DNA of 64,000 nt, taken from the NCBI RefSeq assembly GCF_900102015.1, contig NZ_FNAT01000008.1:1-64000 (forward strand), written 5' to 3'. The notes under the pieces were generated by a model. That model saw only the letters and a list, made by a program, of their open reading frames with translations. It searched no databases and was not told the origin of the DNA. This DNA comes from Limimaricola pyoseonensis. GTDB taxonomy: Bacteria > Pseudomonadota > Alphaproteobacteria > Rhodobacterales > Rhodobacteraceae. Shown here in pieces: positions 49,406 to 57,310 of this stretch. The translations under genes and the position numbers were made by a program. Position 1 is the stretch's first letter. Every line of letters starts with the position of its first letter.

Positions 49406-49440
49406 GGCGCAGCCCCCGTCATCGACCTGGAGGACCGACC

Positions 49441-51876
49441 ATGCCCCGCCATCTTGCCCGTATGCTGATCCTGTCCTCGGTGCTGCTGATCGCCGGCTGC
49501 GAAAGCGCCGAGGAGCGCGCGGCGCGCTACTTCGCCTCGGCGCAGGCGCTGCTGGAGGCCGGCGACACCGAGCGCGCTCTGGTCGAGCTGCGCAACGTCT
49601 TCAAGCACGACACCCGTCACCGCGAGGCCCGCCAGCTCTATGCCGACACCGTGCTGGCCCGCGGCGAGGTGGCCGAGGCCTACGGCCAGTTCCTGCGGCT
49701 GGTCGAGCAGTATCCCGAGGCGCTGCCGGCGCGGCTGAGCCTCGCGGAGCTGGCGATCCGGCGGCGCGACTGGGAGGAGGCCGAGCGGCACGGCATGGCG
49801 GCGCAGAGGCTCGCGCCCGACGATGCCCGCGGCGCCGCGATCGGCGCGGCGCTGGCCTATCGCGCGGCGGTGATCGAGGAGGACGAGGCCGGCCGCGACG
49901 CCGCCGCCGCGCAGGCGCGCGCGGCGCTGGAGCGGCGGCCCGAGAGCGGCGTGGCGCTCAGGGTGATCGTGCTGCACCTGCTGGCCGGGCCCGCGCCCGA
50001 GGCGGCGCTGCCGGCGATCGACCGGGCGCTGGCGCTCGAGCCCGAGGATTACGAGCTGCAGATGCTGAAGTTCCAGATCCTGAACGACAGCGCCGCGCCC
50101 GAAGTCGCGCAGGCCCAGCTCGAGCGGATGCTCGAGATCTTCCCGGAGGAACGGCCGCTGCAGGCGGCGCTGATCGGCTGGCACATGCGGCATGGCGACC
50201 TCGCCGGCGCCGAGGCGCTGCTGCGTCGCCTCGCCGGCCCGGCCGACGCCGCCCCGGAGGGCCACCTGAGGCTGGTGGAGTTCCTGCGCGAGACGAAAGG
50301 CCCCGAGGCTGCGCTGGAGGAGCTGCGGCGGCTGGCCCGCGAGACCGCCGGTCGCGCCCCGGCCGAGACCTATGCCGCCTTCGCCGCCGGCCTGCGCTTC
50401 GATCTGGGCGAGCGCGCGGCGGCGATGGCCGAGCTGCAGGGGCTGCTGGAAGCGGCCGAGCCGTCGGACGGGACGCGGCGCATCCGGGTGATGCTGGCGC
50501 GGATGCTGGCCGAGACCGGCAACGCCGTCGGCGCGCGGGCCGAGGTCGAGACGGTGCTGGCGCAGGATCCGAGCCATGTCGAGGCGCTGAAGATCCGCGC
50601 CGCCGACTCGATCGCCGCCGACCGCGCGGGCGAGGCGATCAACGACCTGCGCGCCGCGCTCGACCAGGCGCCGCAAGATGTCGAGGCGATGCTGCTGATG
50701 GCCGGCGCGCATGAGCGCGAGGGCCATATCGAGCTGGCCGGCGAACGGCTCGCCGCCGCCGCGGCGCTGCCGCAGGCCGGCGCCGAGGAGGCGCTGCGCT
50801 ACGCGGGCTACCTCGCCGCGCAGGGCCGCGCCGAGGCGGCGCGCGGCGTGCTCGAGGAGGCGCATCGCCGCGATCCGGGCGCGCTGACGGTGCTGCGCGC
50901 GCTGTCGGAGCTGGCGCTGGCGGCACGCGACTGGACCGAGACCGACCGCATCCTCGCGCTGCTCGGCGCGCGCGAGGACGCGGCGGCGGGCGAGCTGGCG
51001 CTGTCGATCCGCACCGCGCGGCTGATGACGGAGGAGCGCGTCGCCGAGACGGTGGCGCTGCTCGAGGCGCAGTCGAACGGCGGCGCCAGCGGCGACCGCG
51101 CCGCGGCGATGCTGATCGAGGCGCGGTTCCGCGCCGGCGACACGGAAGGCGCGCGCGCGGCGCTCGAGGCGGCCCGGCAGGGCCAGCCCGACCATGTCGG
51201 CCTGCGGCTGCTCAGCGCGCAGCTGCACCTCGCGCAGGGCGCGGCCGAGGCGGGCGAGGCCGATCTGCGCGCCGTGCTCGCCGCCGAGCCGGGCCACGAG
51301 GTGGCGGTGGACAAGCTGCGCGCGCTGATGCTCGCGACCGGCCGCGACGAGGCGGCCGAGGCGGTGCTCGAGGCCGGCCTCGCGGCGCGGCCCGAGGCGC
51401 GCGGCCTGCTTCTGATGCGCGCCGCCGCCCATGAGCGGGCCGGCGAGATCGCCCCGGCGGTCGAGATCTACGAGACGCTCTACGCCCGAGACAGCGGCGA
51501 CCTCGTGGTCGCCAACAACCTCGCCAGCCTGATCGGCACCCATCTCGAGGACCCCGCGCAGCTCGCCCGCGCCGAGGTGATCGCGCGGCGGCTGCGCGGC
51601 CGCGAGCTGCCGGCCTTCCAGGACACCTATGGCTGGATCGCGCACCGGCAGGGCGACCACGAGACGGCGCTGCGCCATCTCGAGCCGGCCGCGGCCGGGC
51701 TGCCGCGCGACCCGATGGTGCAGTTCCACCTCGGCATGACGCTGCAGGCGCTCGGCCGCGCCGAGGCGGCGCGCGAAAGGCTCGAGGCGGCGCTGGCGCT
51801 GTGGGGCGAGACCGGCCCGGCGCAGGCGGAGACGGCGCGCGCGGCGCTGGCCGCGGGCGCCGGCGGCGGCGGCTGA
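49441..51876 (+). CDS. TPR-repeat lipoprotein of PEP-CTERM/EPS loci (PrsT-like)
   Basis: An 811-residue lipoprotein. The signal ends SSVLLIAGC with the lipid-modified Cys near residue 20. About twenty tetratricopeptide-like repeats cover the rest (GDTERALVELRNVFKHDTRHREA, and further copies). Size and architecture match the TPR lipoproteins encoded in PEP-CTERM/EPS clusters, thought to scaffold periplasmic or outer-membrane export. It lies 35 bases after the initiating transferase gene and is probably co-transcribed with it. Confidence 0.88.
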   Translation: MPRHLARMLILSSVLLIAGCESAEERAARYFASAQALLEAGDTERALVELRNVFKHDTRHREARQLYADTVLARGEVAEAYGQFLRLVEQYPEALPARLSLAELAIRRRDWEEAERHGMAAQRLAPDDARGAAIGAALAYRAAVIEEDEAGRDAAAAQARAALERRPESGVALRVIVLHLLAGPAPEAALPAIDRALALEPEDYELQMLKFQILNDSAAPEVAQAQLERMLEIFPEERPLQAALIGWHMRHGDLAGAEALLRRLAGPADAAPEGHLRLVEFLRETKGPEAALEELRRLARETAGRAPAETYAAFAAGLRFDLGERAAAMAELQGLLEAAEPSDGTRRIRVMLARMLAETGNAVGARAEVETVLAQDPSHVEALKIRAADSIAADRAGEAINDLRAALDQAPQDVEAMLLMAGAHEREGHIELAGERLAAAAALPQAGAEEALRYAGYLAAQGRAEAARGVLEEAHRRDPGALTVLRALSELALAARDWTETDRILALLGAREDAAAGELALSIRTARLMTEERVAETVALLEAQSNGGASGDRAAAMLIEARFRAGDTEGARAALEAARQGQPDHVGLRLLSAQLHLAQGAAEAGEADLRAVLAAEPGHEVAVDKLRALMLATGRDEAAEAVLEAGLAARPEARGLLLMRAAAHERAGEIAPAVEIYETLYARDSGDLVVANNLASLIGTHLEDPAQLARAEVIARRLRGRELPAFQDTYGWIAHRQGDHETALRHLEPAAAGLPRDPMVQFHLGMTLQALGRAEAARERLEAALALWGETGPAQAETARAALAAGAGGGG

Positions 51877-51882
51877 GACGAC

Positions 51883-51912
51883 CCCGGCTGTGGCCGCCGC
51901 GGCACAGCCGGG
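51883..51912 (+). terminator. Hairpin between the TPR lipoprotein and export genes
   Basis: Perfect 10-bp arms CCCGGCTGTG (51883-51892) and CACAGCCGGG (51903-51912) with a 10-base loop and no T tract. It may attenuate transcription or stabilise the upstream message. A promoter-like TATACA (51972-51977) follows before the export gene. Confidence 0.4.
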
Positions 51913-52036
51913 ACTTGCATCACCCCTTCGGCTTCGCACGAGGGGATTGTGCGACGGCCCCCCGCGGCTGCTATACACGACGCGAGCGGCAGGCGCGGGC
52001 CGAGGCCCGCCCGGACGCCGCCAGAGGAGAGCGCGC

Positions 52037-52720
52037 ATGGTCCTTCCCTTCCCGATCCGCCCGATGTCCGGACCGGCCTCCGGTCGCAAACCCGGCCTGT
52101 CCACCGCCCTGCGGCCGCTGCTCGCGGCGCTCGTCGGGCTGGCGCTGTGGAGCGCCGCCGCCACGGCGCAGGACGCCTACCGCATCCGCGCCGGCGACGT
52201 GCTGCGGATCGAGGTGATCGAGGACGAGGCGCTCGGCCGCTCGGTGCTGGTCTCGCCCGACGGGCGGATCAGCGTGCCGCTGGCCGGGCCGATCCGCGCG
52301 TCCGGGCTGACGCTCGAGGAGGTGCAGGCGGCGCTGGTGGCGCAGCTCGCCCCGAACTTCGCCAGCGGCCCGACCGCCTTCGTCTCGATCGAGCGGCTGG
52401 CCGAGCGCCCGGCGCCGGTGCCGCAGCGGCCGGTGGCGCCCGCGACCGACGCGATCTACGTGATGGGCGAGGTCGGCCGCCCCGGCCTGATCGAGGTCGC
52501 CCCCGGCACCACGGTGCTGCAGCTCTTCGCGCAGGCCGGCGGCTTCACCCGCTTTGCCGCCACCAGGCGCATCCAGCTGCGCCGCCGCGACGCCGCCGGC
52601 GCCGAGCAGGTCTACCCGCTGGATTACGACGCCATCCTCGACGGGCGCAGCCCGAACGGCAGCGCCGTGCTGGTCGAGGGCGACGTGATCGTGGTGCCCG
52701 AGCGGCACCTGTTCGAATAG
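52037..52720 (+). CDS. Short polysaccharide export protein (Wza-like, PEP-CTERM type)
   Basis: A 227-residue protein. A signal peptide (LLAALVGLALWSAAATAQ) is followed by the Poly_export domain (YRIRAGDVLRIEVIEDEALGR, GRISVPLAGPIRASGLTLEEVQAAL) and an SLBB-like segment (VMGEVGRPGLIEVAPGTTVLQLFAQAGGF). It lacks a lipobox, unlike the exporter at 1.9 kb. It probably forms the periplasmic or outer-membrane part of the exporter served by the adjacent operon. ATG 52037 sits behind GAGGAGAG. Confidence 0.92.
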   Translation: MVLPFPIRPMSGPASGRKPGLSTALRPLLAALVGLALWSAAATAQDAYRIRAGDVLRIEVIEDEALGRSVLVSPDGRISVPLAGPIRASGLTLEEVQAALVAQLAPNFASGPTAFVSIERLAERPAPVPQRPVAPATDAIYVMGEVGRPGLIEVAPGTTVLQLFAQAGGFTRFAATRRIQLRRRDAAGAEQVYPLDYDAILDGRSPNGSAVLVEGDVIVVPERHLFE

Positions 52721-52728
52721 GCCGCGCC

Positions 52729-53991
52729 GTGGGGGTTCGCCGGCGCGCGGGGCGACTGGCCGGGGCGCTTTGCGTCGCCGCGCTCTGCGCGGGAGCGGGG
52801 GCCGGCATGGGCGCGGCGCAGGAGCCTGCGGGCGGGCCGATGCTGCGGCTGGGCCTGTCGCAGCAGTTCGAGGCGGCCAGCAATCCCGCGCTGTCGGCCG
52901 ACCCCGACCCGATGGCGCGCGCGGTGAGCGCGCTCGACCTCGCGCTGTCGAGCGAGACCCGGCGCGAGCGGCTGTCGCTGGGCTTCGGCGCCGAGCTTCG
53001 GGCCGAGACAGAGGGCGGCGCCGAATTTGCCGCGCCGGCGCTGCGGCTGGACTACGGCCGCGTCGGCGCGGGCGCCGCGCTCGATGCCGCGGCGCGGCTC
53101 TCGGCGCGCGAGATCGCCTATCTCGCGCCGCTGCCGGATCTCGGCGCCAGCGGGCTGCCGCCCGAGATCGCCGATATCGAGGACCTGCGCGGCACCGGCA
53201 CCCGCGTCGCGGGCGACGTCTCGGCCCGGCTGCGGCTGGGCGAGGGCGGGCCGCTGGGCGGGCATCTGGGGCTGCGCGCCAGCGCGATCGAGTACCGCGA
53301 CGCCAGCGCCCCGGAGCTGCGCGACAGCGAGCGCCTGGCGTTCGAGGCCGGGCTGCGGCTGGCGCCGGGCGGGCGCGGCGAGATCGGGCTCGACCTCGGC
53401 CTCGCCGGGGTCGAGCAGGCGGGCGGCCCACGCCGCGAGACCGCCAGCCTCGAGCTGTCGCTCGAACGCGCGGCCCGGCGCGGCGCGGTCGGCGGCGCGG
53501 CGCGGATCGAGCGGGCCGAGGGCGGCGAGCGCTACGCGCTGAGCGCCCGGCGCCGGGTCGAGCTGCCGCGCGGCACGCTCGACGGCCGGCTGGGGCTGAG
53601 CCGCGACACCGGCGGCGACTGGGGGCTGTCGGGCCGGGTCGATCTGCGCCGCGAGATCGGCGCGGCGGCGCTGTCGCTCGGGGCCGAGCGGGCGGTGATC
53701 ACCACCGCCGAGGGCGAGCGCTGGCGAAGCGCGCTGCGGCTGGGCTGGGAGCGGCCGCTGGGCGAGGCCATGCGGATTGGCTTCGACCTTTCGGCGCAGC
53801 ACAGCGCCGCGGCGGACGGCGAGGCGCGCCGCGCCGTGCAGGCGGCGGCGCGGCTCAGCCGGACGCTCACGCGCGACTGGTCGCTCGACCTCACCGCCCG
53901 CGCCGCCGGGCGCGACGCGCCGGGCGAGGCGGCGGCGCGCGATTACGGCCTGTCGCTCGGGCTGTCGCGCGCGCTCACCCTGCCGTTCTAG
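52729..53991 (+). CDS. Outer-membrane beta-barrel protein of the EPS export locus
   Basis: A 420-residue protein from GTG 52729, 8 bases after the export gene. A signal peptide (LCVAALCAGAGAGMGAAQ) is followed by many short amphipathic beta strands with alternating hydrophobic residues (LRLGLSQQFEAASNPALS, ARLRLGEGG, ending ALTLPF with C-terminal Phe). This resembles the outer-membrane beta-barrel proteins that accompany PEP-CTERM/EPS loci and may form the export pore. The family is recognised only at the level of fold and context. Confidence 0.75.
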   Translation: MGVRRRAGRLAGALCVAALCAGAGAGMGAAQEPAGGPMLRLGLSQQFEAASNPALSADPDPMARAVSALDLALSSETRRERLSLGFGAELRAETEGGAEFAAPALRLDYGRVGAGAALDAAARLSAREIAYLAPLPDLGASGLPPEIADIEDLRGTGTRVAGDVSARLRLGEGGPLGGHLGLRASAIEYRDASAPELRDSERLAFEAGLRLAPGGRGEIGLDLGLAGVEQAGGPRRETASLELSLERAARRGAVGGAARIERAEGGERYALSARRRVELPRGTLDGRLGLSRDTGGDWGLSGRVDLRREIGAAALSLGAERAVITTAEGERWRSALRLGWERPLGEAMRIGFDLSAQHSAAADGEARRAVQAAARLSRTLTRDWSLDLTARAAGRDAPGEAAARDYGLSLGLSRALTLPF

Positions 53992-54072
53992 GCCCGCATC
54001 CCCGCCGCTCGCGCGGGCTGGACAATGCCGGGCCGGCACCGCATGTCTCCCCGGCAGCGCAGGGGAAAAGCG

Positions 54073-55149
54073 ATGAGAGCCACGATCCGGCAGTATTTCA
54101 CATGGTCCTTCGCGGTCACGGCGATCGGCCTCGTGCTCGCGGTCTGGCTGGGCTGGCGCGAGGGCGGGACGGCGGGCGCGCTGTCCTTCGGGGTGATCGC
54201 GGCGGTGCTCGCCGTGCTCGAGATCTCGCTCAGCTTCGACAACGCCATCGTCAACGCCAACAAGCTCGAGACCATGGCGCCGGTCTGGCGCCGGCGCTTC
54301 CTGACATGGGGCATCCTGATCGCGGTGTTCGGGATGCGGATCGTCTTCCCGCTCGCGGTGGTGGTGGTCGCCGCCGGGGTGGGCCCGTGGGAGGCGGTGC
54401 GCCTCGCCGCGGCCGAGCCGCAGGAATACGCCCGCATCATGGAGGAGGCGCATCTGTCGATCACCGCCTTCGGCGGCACCTTCCTGATGATGGTGGCGCT
54501 GAGCTTCTTCATCGACGAGGAGAAGGAGGTCGACTGGATCGGCGGGCTGGAGCGGCGGCTCAGGCGCGCCGCCGGCGTGCAGGGGCTGCAGATCGGTCTG
54601 GTGCTGGTGGTGCTGGCGAGCTTCGCCGCGGCGCTGCCGCCGGCCGAGACCGGCACCTTCCTGTTCTCGGCGATCCTCGGGCTGCTGTGCTTCCTCGCGA
54701 TCGACATGCTGGGCAACTGGCTCGACGCGGCCGACGCCGCGCGCGGCACCGCCGCGGCGGGGGGCTTGGGCGCCTTCCTCTATCTCGAGGTGCTCGACGC
54801 GAGCTTCTCCTTCGACGGGGTGATCGGCGCCTTCGCGGTCACCAAGAACCTGTTTTTGATCGCGATCGGCCTCGGCATCGGCGCGATGTATGTGCGCTCG
54901 ATGACCATCATGCTGGTCGAGAAGAAGACGCTGGCCGAGTTCCGCTACCTCGAGCACGGGGCGTTCTACTCGATCCTCGTGCTGTCGGTGCTGATGTTCT
55001 CGCAGGCGCTGGTGCATGTGCCCGAGCTGATCACCGGGCTTCTGGGCGCGGGGCTGATCGGGCTCGCTCTGGCGGCCTCGATCCGCCACAACCGCGCGGC
55101 GCAGCGCGCGCGGGACGCGGCGGGCGCGGCCGAGGAGGAGGCGGCCTAG
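54073..55149 (+). CDS. DUF475/TerC-like integral membrane protein
   Basis: A 358-residue protein with about nine helices. It has the TerC-type acidic motifs LEISLSFDNAIVNANKLETM near residue 55 and LEVLDASFSFDGVIGAFAVT near residue 240, conserved in metal-handling TerC/DUF475 proteins. A role in metal homeostasis (possibly Mn) is inferred from the family. ATG 54073 follows AGGGGA. It overlaps the convergent acyltransferase by 4 bases and is unlikely to belong to the EPS operon. Confidence 0.9.
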   Translation: MRATIRQYFTWSFAVTAIGLVLAVWLGWREGGTAGALSFGVIAAVLAVLEISLSFDNAIVNANKLETMAPVWRRRFLTWGILIAVFGMRIVFPLAVVVVAAGVGPWEAVRLAAAEPQEYARIMEEAHLSITAFGGTFLMMVALSFFIDEEKEVDWIGGLERRLRRAAGVQGLQIGLVLVVLASFAAALPPAETGTFLFSAILGLLCFLAIDMLGNWLDAADAARGTAAAGGLGAFLYLEVLDASFSFDGVIGAFAVTKNLFLIAIGLGIGAMYVRSMTIMLVEKKTLAEFRYLEHGAFYSILVLSVLMFSQALVHVPELITGLLGAGLIGLALAASIRHNRAAQRARDAAGAAEEEAA

Positions 55150-57137
55150 CGCGCCGCCTGCCGGCGCGCGTCGAGCGCGTCGAGCGCGCGGGTGGCGATC
55201 ATCCGCGCCGCGATGGCGGTCGGGTGGTCGTCGTCGCGGTAGTAGAGCCGGCCGTGGTCGTAGTTCAGGCACAGCCCGTCGGGGGCGGATTCGCAGAACA
55301 GCGAGGCGATCTCGACCACGCCGATCCGCGGCGAGGGCGAGAGCGCGGCGAAGAGCGCGTGGACCCGGGCGTTGCGTTCGCGGAACCGGTCCTTGCCGGT
55401 GCCCAGACGCTCGACCTCGACGCCGCGGCGCAGCCGGCCGGCGACCAGCTCGGGCACGTTCCAGCCGGCCTCGGGGAAGGGGCCGATCAGCAAAAGCGCG
55501 TGGCGCGCGGCCAGCGCCCGCAGCCGGTGCTCGGCCACGAGGGCGAGGTCGGCGTCGCGCGCCGGGTCGCCATCGGCGGCGATCGCCGCGATCTCGACCG
55601 GCCGGCCCTGTTCGCGCCCGCCCAGCCCGTTGTCGAAATGCCGGCTTTCGAGGTTGAGCGCCCAGCGGGTCATCACCACGACAGGCCCGCCCGCCTCCTC
55701 GAGCGCGGCGAAGGCGGTGCGCTTGAAGCGCTCGCAGGAGCGGTGGCGCCGGTCCTCGAGCGGCAGGCGCACGAAGCCGGGCACCGGAAAGCAGCCATTG
55801 TGGTGGAAGCTTACCGGCACCAGCCCGCGCGCCCGCGCCTCGGCGTGGAACGCCTCGGCGATCGCGGCGGCATGGCTGTCGCCCAGAAGCACCGCGGCGC
55901 GCGGGCCGGCGCGGGCGAGGCAGGCGGCGGCGGCCTCGGGGTCGATGCGCTGGCCGAAGCTGCAGGTCAGCTCGGGGTCGGCGGGGGCCGCGGCGCGCTC
56001 GATCGCGGCGATGCGCGGGAAGCGTTCGTGCCACCAGCCGCGCGCGACGTGGCCGCCGAGGCCCAGCCCGACCACCGCCGCCAGCGAGGCGGCCGAGACC
56101 GAGAGCAGCAGCGCCTGGTCGGGCAGCAGCCGCGGCACGCGGCCGCGGAACGGCGCCTCGACGAAGCGCCATGACAGCCAGGCCAGCGGCAGGCTGGCCA
56201 GCGCGAGGCCGAGCATCGCGGGCTCCGACAGGGTGGTGCCGCTGCGCAGCCGCGCGAAGGCGAGGATCGGCTGGTGCAGCAGGTAGGCGCTGTAGCTGAT
56301 CAGCCCGATCGCCACGAGCGGCCGCGTCGCCAGCAGCCGCCCGGCGGCGTTGCCGGGCCCGGCGCCGAGGATCACCAGCACCGTGCCCAGCACCGGCAGC
56401 AGCGCCCATGTCGAGGGGAAGGGCGTGCGCGGGCCGATCAGCGCGATGCCCGCGAGGATCAGCCCCAGCCCGAGCGCGGCGAGCGGGGCGGCGGCGCGCG
56501 GCCCCGGCCGCGCCGCCAGCGCGCAGAGCGCGCCGGCCAGAAGCTCCCAGCCGCGGGCGGGGGCGAGGTAGAAGGCGGCCGAGGCGTCGGCGCGCATCAG
56601 CCATTGGCACAGCGCGAAGCTGGCCGCCGCCAGCGCCCACAGCGCCGGGCGCAGCCAGCGCCGCGGCAGCCGCCACAGCAGCCACAGGAGCGGCGGGAAC
56701 AGCAGGTAGAACTGCTCCTCGACCGCGAGGCTCCAGGTGTGCAGCAGCGGGTTCAGCTCGGCGGCGCGGGCGAAGTAGCCCGACTCCATCCAGAACAGCA
56801 CGTTCGAGGCGAAGACCCCGGTCGCCACCAGCGCCTTGGCGAAATCGGCGAGCTGCGCCGGCGTCATCCAAGCCACCGCGACCGGCAGCGACAGCGCCAG
56901 CGTCAGCATCAGCGCCGGCAGGATGCGCCGGGCGCGGCGTTCGTAGAAGGTGAGGATCGAGAAGCGGCCGCCCTGCAGGTCGGCCACGAGGATCGAGGTG
57001 ATCAGGTAGCCCGACACCACGAAGAAGACGTCGACGCCGACGAAGCCGCCGCCGAAACCCGGCGTGCCGGCGTGGAACAGGATGACAGGCAGCACTGCGA
57101 CGGCGCGCAGCCCGTCGATCTCGGGGCGGTACCGCAT
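55146..57137 (-). CDS. Acyltransferase-3 membrane protein with SGNH domain (OafA-like)
   Basis: A 663-residue protein. The N-terminal ~340 residues form the acyltransferase-3 membrane domain (MRYRPEIDGLRAVAVLPVI, GGGFVGVDVFFVVSGYLIT, HTWSLAVEEQFYLLFPPLLWLL). The C-terminal part holds an SGNH domain with VLLGDSHAAAIAEAFH and DDDHPTAIAA. The pair is typical of O-acetyltransferases of surface polysaccharide (OafA/WecH group). The ATG at 57137 is the natural start of the conserved domain. A palindromic CAACG-CAG-CGTTG lies 95 bases upstream. Confidence 0.94.
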   Translation of the reverse strand: MRYRPEIDGLRAVAVLPVILFHAGTPGFGGGFVGVDVFFVVSGYLITSILVADLQGGRFSILTFYERRARRILPALMLTLALSLPVAVAWMTPAQLADFAKALVATGVFASNVLFWMESGYFARAAELNPLLHTWSLAVEEQFYLLFPPLLWLLWRLPRRWLRPALWALAAASFALCQWLMRADASAAFYLAPARGWELLAGALCALAARPGPRAAAPLAALGLGLILAGIALIGPRTPFPSTWALLPVLGTVLVILGAGPGNAAGRLLATRPLVAIGLISYSAYLLHQPILAFARLRSGTTLSEPAMLGLALASLPLAWLSWRFVEAPFRGRVPRLLPDQALLLSVSAASLAAVVGLGLGGHVARGWWHERFPRIAAIERAAAPADPELTCSFGQRIDPEAAAACLARAGPRAAVLLGDSHAAAIAEAFHAEARARGLVPVSFHHNGCFPVPGFVRLPLEDRRHRSCERFKRTAFAALEEAGGPVVVMTRWALNLESRHFDNGLGGREQGRPVEIAAIAADGDPARDADLALVAEHRLRALAARHALLLIGPFPEAGWNVPELVAGRLRRGVEVERLGTGKDRFRERNARVHALFAALSPSPRIGVVEIASLFCESAPDGLCLNYDHGRLYYRDDDHPTAIAARMIATRALDALDARRQAAR

Positions 57138-57232
57138 CGCGTGTACTCCTACACACGCACTCGCAAACAACCGCCATGCAGCCCGACATGGCGGGAACGG
57201 GCGCAACGATAGGGCAGGGGGCGCGATTCGGT

Positions 57233-57245
57233 CAACGCAGCGTTG
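57233..57245. promoter_or_regulatory. Inverted-repeat motif copy 9 (CAACG CAG CGTTG)
   Basis: A perfectly palindromic variant (8 of 10 to CAACC-N3-GGTTG), 95 bases upstream of the acyltransferase start on the minus strand, a spacing like that at the other polysaccharide genes. Confidence 0.4.
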
Positions 57246-57310
57246 CCGATCTGGAGACGACGCGCCCGGCCGCGGGGGCGGCCGGGCGCGCAGAAGTCGT
57301 CTGGGTCGTG

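Noticed and set aside
49321-52164. A 947-residue minus-strand frame opposite the TPR lipoprotein
   Set aside because: No motifs, biased composition, and the plus strand encodes a clear lipoprotein with TPR repeats.
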